Notes under the pieces: generated by a model | What the model was told of the DNA's origin: nothing | The model's database searches: none | The model's input: the letters and a program-made list of their open reading frames with translations, nothing else | Assembly (NCBI GenBank): GCA_018829445.1 | Contig: JAHJTV010000015.1 | Span: 62,001 to 126,000, forward strand | DNA: 64,000 bases | Source of the DNA: a bacterium | GTDB lineage: Bacteria; SAR324; XYD2-FULL-50-16 | Direction of reading: 5' to 3' | Made by a program: the position numbers and the translations under genes | Shown here: positions 46,272 through 55,399 of the stretch, in pieces | Layout: each line of letters begins with the position of its first letter | Numbering within the stretch: the stretch's first letter is position 1

Positions 46272-48101
46272 CTAACTCTTTTTTCGAGATCCCCGTGTCT
46301 GATGTCTCCTCTGGGCCGAAAACTCACTTTTTCTCAAGCGAATGCTCTTTGGGGTGACCTCAACCATTTCATCTTCACTGATGTAATTGATAGCGGTTTC
46401 CAGAGTCATTGGCTTAAAAGGAGCCAGTGTAACATTTTCGTCTCTTCCTGAAGCACGCATATTGGTCAGCTTTTTCTCTTTGGTTGGATTGACATCCAAA
46501 TCATTTTCCTTATTATGTTCACCGACGATCATTCCTTCATATACGGGTGTGCCTGGAACTATAAATAATCGACCCCGAGGCTCAAGGTTGAACAAGGCAT
46601 ATGCCACACTGCTGCCTTGTCGGTCGGAGACGAGAGATCCTGTTGATCTGGTGGGGAAATCTCCCCGGTATGCCTCATAACCAGCCAGGTAGGAATTCAT
46701 GAGACCGGTACCTTTGGTGTCAGTCAGGAATTCATCCCGATAGCCGATCAGAGAGCGAGAGGGTGCGCTGAACTCGATCCTGACACGACCTTTGCCATTA
46801 TTCACCAGATTAACCATCTTTCCTTTTCGTATTGAGAGCTTTTCGGTGACGATGCCAATATATTCTTCATTGCAGTCAATGTAAAGACGCTCAATGGGTT
46901 CCATCTTTTTACCATTCTCATACTTAAAAATCACTTCGGGTCTACCAACACAGAGTTCGAATCCTTCTCGTCTCATTGTTTCTACGATGATCGCCATCTG
47001 GAACTCCCCTCTTCCCTTGACGATGAAAGCATCTTTATCCGGAGTGTCTTCCATACGAATGGCCACGTTTCTAAGGGTTTCTTTTACAAGACGTTCACGA
47101 ATCTTACTTGATTGCACATACTTTCCATCCTGACCGGCAAAGGGAGATTTGTTCATGGAAAATCTCATGGAAACCGTTGGTTCGTCGACAGTAATGCGAG
47201 GTAATGCCTTGGGAGAATCGTCCAAACAGATGGTATCTCCAATGCGTACGTTATCTATACCGGATAAAACTATTATTTCGCCCGCCGGAACGGTCTGGGT
47301 TTCAGCCAGTTGAACCCCTTCATATATTTGCAGCTTGCTGATTTTCAGGGGGATCTTTTTGCCGGACTCCGGCAAACAGACTAGTTTGTCATTAAAACTG
47401 GCAGATCCGTTAAACACTTTCCCGATCGCCAGTCGGCCCAGGTATTCGGAGTAGTCCAAATCGGAAACCAGCATCTGAAAGGGCTCATTAACGGAATGGG
47501 TTGGTGCCGGAATTTTTTCAATAATAATATCAAACAGGTCAAATAGGTTTTCTCTCTTTTCTGAGAGTGTTTTCTGAGCAATACCGTCACGACCTATAGC
47601 GTATAAGAGGGGGAAATCAAGTTGATCTTCGGATGCATCCAGATCGATAAAGAGGTCATAGATTTCATCCAATACCTCGTCAATTCTGGCATCGTTTCTA
47701 TCAATCTTGTTAATCACCACAATAACCTTTAATCCGGCTTTTAGAGTTTTCTCCAGAACAAACCGGGTTTGCGGAAGGGGCCCTTCAGAGGCATCCACCA
47801 GTAAAAGGGCGCCATCAGCCATGCTGAGGGCACGTTCAACTTCACCGCCAAAATCGGCATGGCCCGGAGTGTCGATAATATTAATTTTCACCCCTTTCCA
47901 ATTGACCGCACAGTTTTTGGCAGCAATAGTGATGCCCCTTTCCCTTTCCAGATCCATGCGATCCATTATTCTTTCATCAACTGCCTGTCCCTCTCGAAAA
48001 AGTCCACTCTGTTTAAACATGGCATCAACCAGGGTTGTTTTTCCGTGGTCGACATGGGCAATTATGGCTATATTACGTAGCGATTCGTTTGTTTTTTTCA
48101 T
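46272..48101 (-). CDS. typA: Translational GTPase TypA/BipA
   Basis: This 609-residue protein has G1 AHVDHGKTT at 15-23, RGITI, DTPGHADFGGE and NKID in the N-terminal G domain, EF-G-like domains II, III and V, and the BipA-specific C-terminal domain. Length is standard. TypA binds the ribosome and is needed for stress and low-temperature growth and for 50S assembly. It and the HtrA-like gene point in the same direction and may share a transcript. Confidence 0.97.
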   Translation of the reverse strand: MKKTNESLRNIAIIAHVDHGKTTLVDAMFKQSGLFREGQAVDERIMDRMDLERERGITIAAKNCAVNWKGVKINIIDTPGHADFGGEVERALSMADGALLLVDASEGPLPQTRFVLEKTLKAGLKVIVVINKIDRNDARIDEVLDEIYDLFIDLDASEDQLDFPLLYAIGRDGIAQKTLSEKRENLFDLFDIIIEKIPAPTHSVNEPFQMLVSDLDYSEYLGRLAIGKVFNGSASFNDKLVCLPESGKKIPLKISKLQIYEGVQLAETQTVPAGEIIVLSGIDNVRIGDTICLDDSPKALPRITVDEPTVSMRFSMNKSPFAGQDGKYVQSSKIRERLVKETLRNVAIRMEDTPDKDAFIVKGRGEFQMAIIVETMRREGFELCVGRPEVIFKYENGKKMEPIERLYIDCNEEYIGIVTEKLSIRKGKMVNLVNNGKGRVRIEFSAPSRSLIGYRDEFLTDTKGTGLMNSYLAGYEAYRGDFPTRSTGSLVSDRQGSSVAYALFNLEPRGRLFIVPGTPVYEGMIVGEHNKENDLDVNPTKEKKLTNMRASGRDENVTLAPFKPMTLETAINYISEDEMVEVTPKSIRLRKSEFSAQRRHQTRGSRKKS

Positions 48102-48518
48102 GGTTTGTTTATAGATTTTATAATTTTAAGGGAACAGGTTCTGCGAAATGTAACTCAATCTGATTGGATTAATCTCCCTCAGTCAGGTTTCAAGGCTATA
48201 TTCCAGTGTCGATTGATAATATTGTAACATCTGACAATAGAAAGTTTACAGCAATTTCTACAACAATTAGTGGCAGCTGATTTTTTGAATAACTTTATAT
48301 ATCGGAACAGACTTTTATGATAACTCGTGGGTAAACAACGACAGAGCCCCCTTTTTAATGGGGGCCGGACAAAAGCGAGATATATGCAGTACGTTTTATA
48401 AGTTCATATCTGTTTTTAAACTGATGGTAATTGAAACAGTGTGAACTCCTTTTTTTTTGTTCTAATGCTATCTGATAATAATTGATAAGCAAGATACAAC
48501 TCAAATAAATAAACAGGT
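48102..48518. other. Intergenic region upstream of typA
   Basis: About 420 bases; a GC-rich palindrome (GCCCCC...GGGGGC at about 48352-48369) is the only structure. No ORF with coding character. It probably contains the typA promoter. Confidence 0.4.
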
Positions 48519-48725
48519 GAGTCTACTCCGAAAAGTCGATTTTCTTGTCATTCCCTTCGGCACTGCGACTCTCGTGCCTCACCAAGCCGGAATCCAGATT
48601 TTTGATTATACCTTATGGATGCCGGATCAAGTCCGGCATGACAGCGGTTCAGAATTTCTATGGTCTTTAGATTATTGAGTTAAAAGCCCTAAATTGAACA
48701 TTACAATACTTTTCGGAGTGGACTC
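48519..48725. mobile_element. 207-bp MITE with 18-bp TIRs and 7-bp target duplication
   Basis: The ends GAGTCTACTCCGAAAAGT and ACTTTTCGGAGTGGACTC are inverted repeats with one mismatch. The element is flanked on both sides by AACAGGT (48512-48518 and 48726-48732), a perfect 7-bp direct duplication as left by transposition. Inside is a REP-like palindrome pair (48546-48645). There is no ORF, so it would need a transposase supplied from elsewhere. A longer, interrupted relative is at 54150-54756. Confidence 0.85.
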
Positions 48726-48893
48726 AACAGGTTAATGTGAAAAGTTGAATCCGACCTGATCCTTTAAATCTAAATCTCAATTGATTAAGCGTCAAATAGA
48801 TTGTGAGAAGAAATGGAAATGTTCAGGGAAGTGTTTGGATTTTACGGTGTAAATCAAGTTAAAAACGGAAAGGTTTCTTTCTTATAGTTCTTG

Positions 48894-49343
48894 CTACTCG
48901 ACCTTAAAAAAAACAAAGTTAATTATTTCATCAGGATGAACGTTTTCTTCTGGAATTGCTTTATCTCGAATGGAAATATTGGCTTCGTGAACGGTATTGG
49001 GGTCATTTGATATTAAGGGGTGCCACCACTCCAGGTTTTTGCTTTCGGAAAGTCTTCGGTAGGCACAGCTTTCCGGAAGCAGATGCATGCGGTTGAAACC
49101 TTTAAGCTTTATTTTCAGGCAGTCCTTAACTTGACTGAAGCGGTTCTCGTATGATTTGCAGCGGCAGGTACTGTTGTCCAGTAAAAGACAGGAAACGTAA
49201 GTGTAGTAAATGTCTCCCGTCTTTTCCTCCTCGATTTTGTGAAGACAGCATATGGCGCAGCCATCACAAAGGGATTCCCATTCTTCAGAGGTTAATTCGG
49301 AAAGATCTTTTGTTTCCCAAAATCGATCATTTTGTGGTGTCAT
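48894..49343 (-). CDS. YcgN-type cysteine-cluster protein (UPF0260)
   Basis: This 149-residue protein closely follows the UPF0260/YcgN family: WESLCDGCAICCLHKIE, YYTYVSCLLLD, CRCKSYENR, PESCAYR and WWHPLIS. Eight or more conserved Cys probably bind an iron-sulfur cluster or zinc. Function is unknown; homologues are widespread in proteobacteria. A possible promoter lies in the long gap to its right (49344-49995), which also holds a large palindrome. Confidence 0.9.
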   Translation of the reverse strand: MTPQNDRFWETKDLSELTSEEWESLCDGCAICCLHKIEEEKTGDIYYTYVSCLLLDNSTCRCKSYENRFSQVKDCLKIKLKGFNRMHLLPESCAYRRLSESKNLEWWHPLISNDPNTVHEANISIRDKAIPEENVHPDEIINFVFFKVE

Positions 49344-49537
49344 AACAGGTTTTTAAATCGAAAGGAATTGGTGATAATTTCATCTACAACACAAAAAGTA
49401 ATTTGACCGTGTTCCTTTACCATAGCTGCTGATTTGTTTTCGATCAAATCCTATCGTGATACAGGGTAAATTTGTTCTAGGTTACAAAACATTGACTGGT
49501 TTGGTTCTTGGGGCGAATCTGAATGGTTTGCCTTGAT

Positions 49538-49782
49538 CTTATGGAACGCTTTCAGCGTTCCTTAGTATGGGGGTGGTTAAACACCCAGGGTGGCGTTCGC
49601 ATGCTCACTGACCCTGGGCTATTAATGCTTATCCCCTTTAGGGATTGCCGTGTCGAAATTCTCCGAAGGAAAATACCCCATCGGGGTTAGATACTCACAG
49701 CCTGGGGTCAGCGAACTTGTGAGCGTCACCCCGGGGTAGGGGTTGAACCAGAATTATCAGAACTCTGAAGGAGTTCCATAAG
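49538..49782. repeat. Large imperfect palindromic element, about 245 bp
   Basis: The left end CTTATGGAACGCTTTCAGCG and the reverse complement of the right end (CTTATGGAACTCCTTCAGAG) match closely. The inner arms ACCCAGGGTGGCG...ACCCTGGG and CTGGGGTC...ACCCCGG each form their own hairpin. The whole thing reads as an inverted repeat around a centre near 49660. No ORF inside. The same sort of element occurs in several phyla to my recollection. Confidence 0.75.
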
Positions 49783-49995
49783 TGTAATAGGTATTATGGG
49801 GTAAAAATCAGGTTTTTATCGCACCGTCTTTTGTACTATGCTCCTTTGAGCTGTAGAAAAAATTAACCCTGAATCATGATAAGAGAACAATTGTAATTAA
49901 GCTGTATTCTCTCTAGTATTTGCTTATGAATATACAATCGGTAATCATGAGCAGAAAATTCATTTGCCAAACCAAAGCTAGGGAGAATCACGCCA

Positions 49996-52191
49996 GTGGA
50001 TCTATTCGACTACTCAATCAAAGAACAGTTAAAAAAGGATGCTCCGTTGGCGGACCGTATGCGGCCACAAACACTTGACCAGTTTATTGGTCAATCCCAT
50101 ATTTTATCGCCGGGTAAACTGTTAAGAAGAGCAATTCAGGCGGATCAGCTCTCCAGCTTGATTTTTTTCGGTCCTCCGGGAACCGGGAAAACCACTTTGG
50201 CCCGTATCATCGCTAATACGACCAAAGCCGAATTTATCTCCTTAAATGCCGTATTGTCTGGGGTTAAGGATATCAGGTCATCCATCGCCACGGCTGAGAA
50301 ATTTAGAAAGGAGTATGAACGGAAGACCATTCTCTTTATTGACGAGGTTCATCGTTTTAATAAAGCTCAACAGGATGCCTTGCTGCCGCATGTGGAAAAC
50401 GGAACAGTAATCCTCATCGGTGCGACAACGGAGAATCCCTATTTTGAGGTAAATAAGGCTCTGGTCAGTCGTTCCCGGATCTTTCAGCTGGAATCGCTGA
50501 AAGCGGAAGACCTGGGGCAGATTCTGGATATGGCGCTCAATGATAAAGAGAGGGGGTATGGTGCCAAAAAGATCAACATTGATGAAAACGCCAGGAAACA
50601 CCTTGCGAATGTCGCCAATGGAGATGCCAGGGCGATACTGAATGCCTTGGAGCTGGCAGTGGAAACATCCGAAGCGAATGAAACCGGCGTAATTCATATT
50701 GATCTGAATACGGCGGAAGAATCGATTCAGAAAAAGGCAGTGCTTTATGATAAGGACGGGGATGCCCATTTTGATACTATTTCAGCTTTTATAAAGTCTT
50801 TGCGAGGATCTGATCCGGATGCCGCTTTGTATTGGATGGCAAAAATGATTTACGGTGGGGAAGAGCCCCGCTTTCTTTTCAGGCGTATGATTGTTTTTGC
50901 CGGGGAAGATGTGGGAATGGCAGATCCCCATGCTTTACAGGTTGTAATGAGTGCCGCCCAGGCTTTTGACTATGTCGGGATGCCCGAGGGAAGATTCCAT
51001 CTGGCACAGGCCTGCCTCTACCTGTCAACCGCTCCCAAGAGTAATTCGGGATTTGCCTTTTTTGATGCTCTCAAAACCATTCAACAGGAACAGAATGGTG
51101 AAATCCCCAATCCTATCAAAGACGGTAACAGGGACAAGGATGGATTTGGTCATGGTAAGGGATATCTTTACCCCCATGCTTATAAAGATCACTGGGTGGC
51201 CCAGCAATACCTCCCTGACGATTTGCAGGGACGGGCATTTTACCAACCTTCCAACCAGGGATATGAAGCCAGGGTTAAGGATGACGTAGCCCGCCGCAGG
51301 GAGATTCAACTGGCTGCTTTTCTGGATTCGTCGGAACAGTCGGCAGAGTCCCAGGCTGAATACTGGCAGGAGCGAACCTTCAGCAATACGGCTGAGCTTC
51401 TTTCCCAACTGCGTGATTACACCTTCTCCCAGGTTGAAATAAAACGACATCAATTGATCCTGGTTTTAAATGCCGGAGATGGGATATTCCTGGGCGAAGC
51501 CTTAAGAAAAGCTGAAGAGGGGACTGTGTACGGTCTGGTGAATCGTGACGCTGAAAAGAATCTTCTGGAAAACCGTTATGCCGAACTTGACTACCTGCAA
51601 AAACCGGTCATTCTCTCTGTTGGGAAGAATTCAGAAGGATTGATGGATCTGGGTGATTTAATCAAAGAAAAAATCAAATTTGATACTATTCTGGGGAAAA
51701 ACGCCCTGAACAATATGGCGCAATTACGGCAATTGAGACAGATGATTGCGCCTGGAGGAAACCTGGTTTTGGTTGAGAGTATCCCCTCGCAAGGGCAGCG
51801 ATTGTCTGGCTATTTGCCTGAAAACAGTATTTCGCGGGCACTTCTCAAAAAACTCCTAAAGGCTGAAAGCAGGATCTATGAAATTGAATCAGATGATAAA
51901 CGGCAACCAAAGGCAGTGGATTTATCTGAAATGTTGAATCGTGAAGGGTTTAAATCCGCTTTTTCCAAACAAACAGATTTTTTTAATAGAACGATTATTT
52001 CAAAAAAAAGAATAACAGACTGGTTTTCACTGGAGTCAACCTCCCGGAAAACTTATGCCCGGTATTTAACGGAGGAATTATCACTTGATGAGATAGAGGA
52101 GATCAAGACTCTGCTCTTGAATGTCGTGGCTGGCAGGGTTGTGGAATGGAAATCAAGCTGGTTGTTTGTCAAAGCTGTTCAACAGCCATGA
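49996..52191 (+). CDS. rarA: RarA/MgsA AAA+ ATPase fused to a C-terminal domain
   Basis: This 731-residue protein starts at GTG 49996 with a GGGAGAA site. The first part (about 1-440) is RarA: Walker A GPPGTGKTT at 59-67, FIDEVHR at 114-120 and the RarA-specific C-terminal helical domain with RRMIVFAGEDVG. From about 450 to the end is an extra domain that looks Rossmann/methyltransferase-like (LVLNAGDGIFLGEALRKAE). This matches the known RarA/unknown-domain fusion group (PRK13341), also common in cyanobacteria. RarA acts at stalled replication forks. The role of the extra domain is unknown. Confidence 0.93.
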   Translation: MDLFDYSIKEQLKKDAPLADRMRPQTLDQFIGQSHILSPGKLLRRAIQADQLSSLIFFGPPGTGKTTLARIIANTTKAEFISLNAVLSGVKDIRSSIATAEKFRKEYERKTILFIDEVHRFNKAQQDALLPHVENGTVILIGATTENPYFEVNKALVSRSRIFQLESLKAEDLGQILDMALNDKERGYGAKKINIDENARKHLANVANGDARAILNALELAVETSEANETGVIHIDLNTAEESIQKKAVLYDKDGDAHFDTISAFIKSLRGSDPDAALYWMAKMIYGGEEPRFLFRRMIVFAGEDVGMADPHALQVVMSAAQAFDYVGMPEGRFHLAQACLYLSTAPKSNSGFAFFDALKTIQQEQNGEIPNPIKDGNRDKDGFGHGKGYLYPHAYKDHWVAQQYLPDDLQGRAFYQPSNQGYEARVKDDVARRREIQLAAFLDSSEQSAESQAEYWQERTFSNTAELLSQLRDYTFSQVEIKRHQLILVLNAGDGIFLGEALRKAEEGTVYGLVNRDAEKNLLENRYAELDYLQKPVILSVGKNSEGLMDLGDLIKEKIKFDTILGKNALNNMAQLRQLRQMIAPGGNLVLVESIPSQGQRLSGYLPENSISRALLKKLLKAESRIYEIESDDKRQPKAVDLSEMLNREGFKSAFSKQTDFFNRTIISKKRITDWFSLESTSRKTYARYLTEELSLDEIEEIKTLLLNVVAGRVVEWKSSWLFVKAVQQP

Positions 52192-52235
52192 CAAACATAA
52201 CAAGCGGTTCGATTAAAACTGAACCCACCCGGGAA

Positions 52236-52490
52236 TCATGAAAAAACCAGAGTTCCAATCTGTCTTTTCACCCTGTTTTCAAAAGATTCCGACATCAGCT
52301 CATCCAGCCACTTGTCCAGATTCTTCCGCGTAACTCGTTTCCATTGTCCGGACTGTGCCTTTAACAAGGCATTTCCCCTGTCAATCTGCACCTCACCAAT
52401 ACCATTAATTTCAATAGTATGGGAAGTTTGAGCAACTTCACCCAGCAGAATTGCAGTTTTTAACGCTTCTCGTACTTCCGATGGTTCCAT
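52236..52490 (-). CDS. Small protein of unknown function
   Basis: This 84-residue soluble protein is convergent with rarA. It has a mixed alpha/beta pattern (IEINGIGEVQIDRG in the middle) and ends LVFS, with no known motif. The start codon and frame are clean, but no strong ribosome site is visible. It could be a small regulator or a remnant. It belongs to no family I recognise. Confidence 0.55.
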   Translation of the reverse strand: MEPSEVREALKTAILLGEVAQTSHTIEINGIGEVQIDRGNALLKAQSGQWKRVTRKNLDKWLDELMSESFENRVKRQIGTLVFS

Positions 52491-52662
52491 TAAATCCTCT
52501 GCATATAATGTTAAAAGAAAGGTAAAGAGATCCCTTTACCTTTCTATCGGCAAGAAGACTGGAAACTTTAGAAATATTCTTACTAAAAAGCTTGTCATTT
52601 CGGGTTGGAATCAGTATCCGCAATGATTACATTGCAGTACAAGAGAAGATCCCGGATCAAGT

Positions 52663-52826
52663 CCCATAAGCGCTTACTTTAGCAAATATTACCAGGAGCA
52701 GGGATTATGGTAGGGCGGGGTTACATCCCCGCCAGAACCAACTCAAAGGCGGCCATGTAAGGCCGCCCTACCGTTTTGAAAAATTGAATTTTATCTCGAT
52801 AATATTCGTATTTAAGCGCTTATGGG
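52663..52826. mobile_element. 164-bp TIR element, copy 1
   Basis: Perfect terminal inverted repeats CCCATAAGCGCTTA and TAAGCGCTTATGGG (15 bp with the adjoining T/A). It contains the 65-bp double-hairpin core at 52709-52773, and sits inside a REP-like repeat (GATC on both edges). It is non-coding. The second copy is at 54471-54633 in opposite orientation. Confidence 0.85.
52709..52773. repeat. 65-bp double-hairpin repeat inside the 164-bp element
   Basis: This matches the solitary copy at 27210-27274 except for a few bases between the hairpins. Confidence 0.85.
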
Positions 52827-53012
52827 ATCGGGCTTGTCCTCAACATGACTGGGGATCCGGGATAACAAAGGGACGATATAACGATCTTTCAATTGTGTCA
52901 CAGCCTGCAAACCCGGCATGGCACACGATGACTGAAAACTCTGGGAATATTACTGTGGATGTAAGAGTGTGTGCCTAATTGAGAAGAATCCGAAGGGGCT
53001 GGTTTGTGATTA
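52827..53012. other. REP fragments after the 164-bp element
   Basis: The right part of an interrupted REP (GGGCTTGTCCTCAACATG...GGGGATCCGG) is followed by GTGTCACAGCC, a degenerate end of the GGCTGTGTCA element. No gene. Confidence 0.5.
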
Positions 53013-53936
53013 CTATTTTTCTCTTGAATAGGTGGTTATTAACCCCTTGAATACAGTCTTGGGGGTCATTTCCATGTATTTATTGATCAATTGCCCCGAA
53101 ATCTCCGTAGCCTTTTCCCATAAGTTCGAAGCCTCTTGGATATCCAGTGCTTTCTCCATCTGAGCACGCCAGATATTGTGATAAAACCTGAGCTTTGCCA
53201 GTTTTTCTTCACCCCTGTAAACCAGGTATTGTGAATCATCAACCGATGGTAAGGAGGAAATGTTGGATACAAAAGCCAAAAATGGCAGTTCAGAGTCTTC
53301 CCTTTCGTACAGAAGAAGAAAACACTGGTTGGTCTGACTGTCAGGGATAAAATAGTAGGTGGTGCGAGAATTGCTTTCATTCAACTGGTCAGCCGTATTT
53401 ATTAAGGCATAAGCTTGAATCCGCTGAAGCCATTCATCTTTAATACCAGGGAAGATCATGGGGCCGACATTGGTGGAAGAATTATAAATGCTGCGAATGA
53501 CCGGTGCGTCCTCATTGGCTAACATATCCTCCAGGTATTCACAAAACTGCGTATAATTGATAACCGAGTCGATGCCGGTAAAATTCAATTGTACATAACG
53601 ACGTGTCTTTCCGACCAATGAAGCTTCTTGAATCTTTATAATGTCAAATTTTGGTTGATTTAACCGCTGTAGCTCTTTAATTGCCAGGTTAATTGCACTT
53701 TTCACGGGATCACCTTTCTGTTGCAGGCGACCTTTCACCCTCAGAAAATGTTCCCTCAACTCTTCTTCAGAGACCTTTTCATACAGGTGTTCAAATAAAA
53801 ATTCCAAAGCTTCGTACTGGATTCCCCTAGTGGCTCTTTTCCTGGGCATCAACTCCCTGACGTTTTCCCATTCTTCAATCTCAAAGCTTGTACGCTTTTT
53901 TGCAATACGAGGAAGCATCTTGAATAACCTTTCCAA
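53013..53936 (-). CDS. Orphan protein of unknown function between inverted repeats
   Basis: This 307-residue protein is soluble and has no signal peptide. The N-terminal half is basic and helical (KRTSFEIEEWENVREL, LREHFLRVKGRLQQKG, INLAIKELQRLN), the type of pattern that can form winged-helix or DNA-binding bundles. The second half is mixed. I recognise no family. The first nucleotides after the ATG (MERLFKML) are also compatible with the second ATG seven codons in. It is flanked by inverted copies of a 164-bp element, so it could be a passenger. Codon use resembles the rest of the region. Confidence 0.7.
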   Translation of the reverse strand: MERLFKMLPRIAKKRTSFEIEEWENVRELMPRKRATRGIQYEALEFLFEHLYEKVSEEELREHFLRVKGRLQQKGDPVKSAINLAIKELQRLNQPKFDIIKIQEASLVGKTRRYVQLNFTGIDSVINYTQFCEYLEDMLANEDAPVIRSIYNSSTNVGPMIFPGIKDEWLQRIQAYALINTADQLNESNSRTTYYFIPDSQTNQCFLLLYEREDSELPFLAFVSNISSLPSVDDSQYLVYRGEEKLAKLRFYHNIWRAQMEKALDIQEASNLWEKATEISGQLINKYMEMTPKTVFKGLITTYSREK

Positions 53937-54195
53937 TTGAATTTTATGTGTCTTAATTTTTTTTACATCTTAATTGAATCAAATCGGAATAGCAATTTCC
54001 GTTTCAGATCGTTTCAGATAATTGAATGCAAAAAGTTCAAAACTTGGTTAAAAAAATAAATATTGTAATATGTTATGAAGTCAATCATTCACTCTTCCAT
54101 TATTGCCCCTTTTTTTGATCCTACTGCCAGCATTCAAAAATATGTTTCTGGGGCTACCCCGAAAAGTTGATTTTTTGTCATTTCGGCCTCCCATA

Positions 54196-54408
54196 CTGTT
54201 TCATAATAGAAAAATCGAAGATTTTTCCAATATAAGCAGACGTCAAGTCACACTTGTCATCCCGGATCCCCAGTCAAGCTGATGACAGGCCCGATCTGGG
54301 ATCTAGTTGAAATATATTGCTTTTTAACCTGGATGCCGGATCGGAGTCCGGCATGACACTGTGCGAACTAACTCAGCTGAGTTGCGCTTTCTGTATTATG
54401 ACATAGCC
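54196..54408. mobile_element. Nested GGCTGTGTCA-type element
   Basis: Ends CTGTTTCATAAT and ATTATGACATAG are inverted repeats. Just inside the left end is the 172-bp unit tail in reverse (AGATTTTTCCAATATAAGCA, then CAGACGTCAAGTCACACTTG). It interrupts the larger MITE. Confidence 0.65.
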
Positions 54409-54470
54409 TGTCCGAGCCGGAGTCCAGGTTCAAAAATTTTCGATTAAATCCCCCGGATGCCCGATCAAGT

Positions 54471-54633
54471 CCCTTCAGCGCTTAATTAAGCACTTTTTGA
54501 TATAAAATACAAGTTTCCTGAACGATAGGGCGGCCCTACGTGGTCGCCTTTGAGTATATACTGGCGGGGATGTAACCCCGCCCTACCGTAATCCTTGGTC
54601 TTGGTAATATTTGCTTAAGTGAGCGCTTATGGG
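54471..54633. mobile_element. 163-bp TIR element, copy 2, reversed
   Basis: Ends CCCTTCAGCGCTTA and TGAGCGCTTATGGG. The reverse complement aligns along its length with 52663-52826, including ATTACCA and the 65-bp core (54524-54588). It lies inside the MITE at 54150 and the REP within it, in opposite orientation to copy 1. Confidence 0.83.
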
Positions 54634-54756
54634 ATCGAGCCTGCCCTTAGCTTGACTGAGGATCCGGCATGACATCGGTTCCGAATTTCCATTGTTTTTT
54701 GATGACTAAGAAATAAGCCCTAAATTGATCTTGATAACACTTTTCGGAGCGGACTC

Positions 54757-55180
54757 ATTTCTATTTCCCCGGAGTACTCAATTTAGAAAGTTAACCATCT
54801 GAATGCCGGCAGCTGCGATCAGAAATCATCATCGAAAATGTCTGACTGTCACAAAAATATTCATGAGGCGTTGTCAGGGTTTTCATTCAGCCACTAATTA
54901 CATGAAATAGTTCAGAAAAGTATAATGGCTGATTAACTCCCGAGATATTTGGGTGTTTTTTTTTATATTTGTGGTTGACAGAGATTTTTTCGAAGTTTAG
55001 GTAATATTACATGTTATAAAATATATATAAAAATAGATTTAACAATCGATATTGTTGTAGATTAACAAATTTATCAAAAAAGGACTTTTTGAAAATGCGA
55101 TTTATATCGGTTTTAGGTCTGTGAATCGAGTTTCGTTTAAAAATTAACACCAATTATCTAAATAACGTTCAGGAGCAGAA
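54757..55180. other. AT-rich region upstream of the 72-residue gene
   Basis: About 420 bases of AT-rich sequence with poly-T and TATA-like runs. No ORF seen. A possible weak terminator (CCCGAGATATTTGGG followed by T-run) ends near 54965. Confidence 0.4.
54975..55007 (+). promoter_or_regulatory. Candidate sigma-70-like promoter
   Basis: A perfect -35 box TTGACA at 54975-54980 is followed by TAGGTA at 17 bases or TAATAT at 21 bases. Spacing and -10 are imperfect. It would serve the small gene at 55181 with a leader of about 170 bases. Confidence 0.3.
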
Positions 55181-55399
55181 ATGGAAAAGGTAGAAAAAGC
55201 TAAAGTATTTAAGAGACATGGGAGAAGGCGATCAGTTTCATTTAATCCAAGTCATCAATTCATAGAAGAATCCGTACAGGATTATTTGGAAAAAGGCGGA
55301 AGGATAACCCGAATTGAGAGAGTAAATGGGAATTATGAGAATTTTGTCGGTATGCCGGATTCTCTATCATCCGCTGATGATTTTCTCTTTGACAGGTAG
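55181..55399 (+). CDS. Small basic protein of unknown function
   Basis: This 72-residue protein has a strongly basic N-terminus (KVFKRHGRRRSVSFNP) and an acidic C-terminus (SSADDFLFDR). A helical middle includes FIEESVQDYLEKGG. ATG 55181 is preceded by CAGGAGCAG, a good ribosome site. No known family; a nucleic-acid-binding role would fit the basic end but is not shown. It is isolated, with a long AT-rich leader. Confidence 0.6.
   Translation: MEKVEKAKVFKRHGRRRSVSFNPSHQFIEESVQDYLEKGGRITRIERVNGNYENFVGMPDSLSSADDFLFDR

Larger units (their letters stand above)
54150..54756. mobile_element. Longer copy of the 207-bp MITE, split by two insertions
   Basis: The ends GGGGCTACCCCGAAAAGT and ACTTTTCGGAGCGGACTC match those at 48519-48725. 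Removing 54196-54408 and the 164-bp element with adjoining REP stem leaves a core that aligns with the complete copy: same GAGCCGG-AGTCCAG block, same GGATGCC(C)GATCAAGTCC block and same GGCATGACA-CGGTT end. Flanks share TTTCT (GTTTCT left, ATTTCT right), a possible eroded target duplication. Confidence 0.78.

Noticed and set aside
48352..48369. GC-rich palindrome as a terminator
   Set aside because: It has no T-run and no gene ends before it.
52438..52623. 61-codon minus-strand frame
   Set aside because: It overlaps the start of the 84-residue gene in another frame and has no ribosome site or family.
48519..54756. A complete insertion sequence
   Set aside because: No transposase frame exists in any of the repeat blocks; they are non-autonomous.
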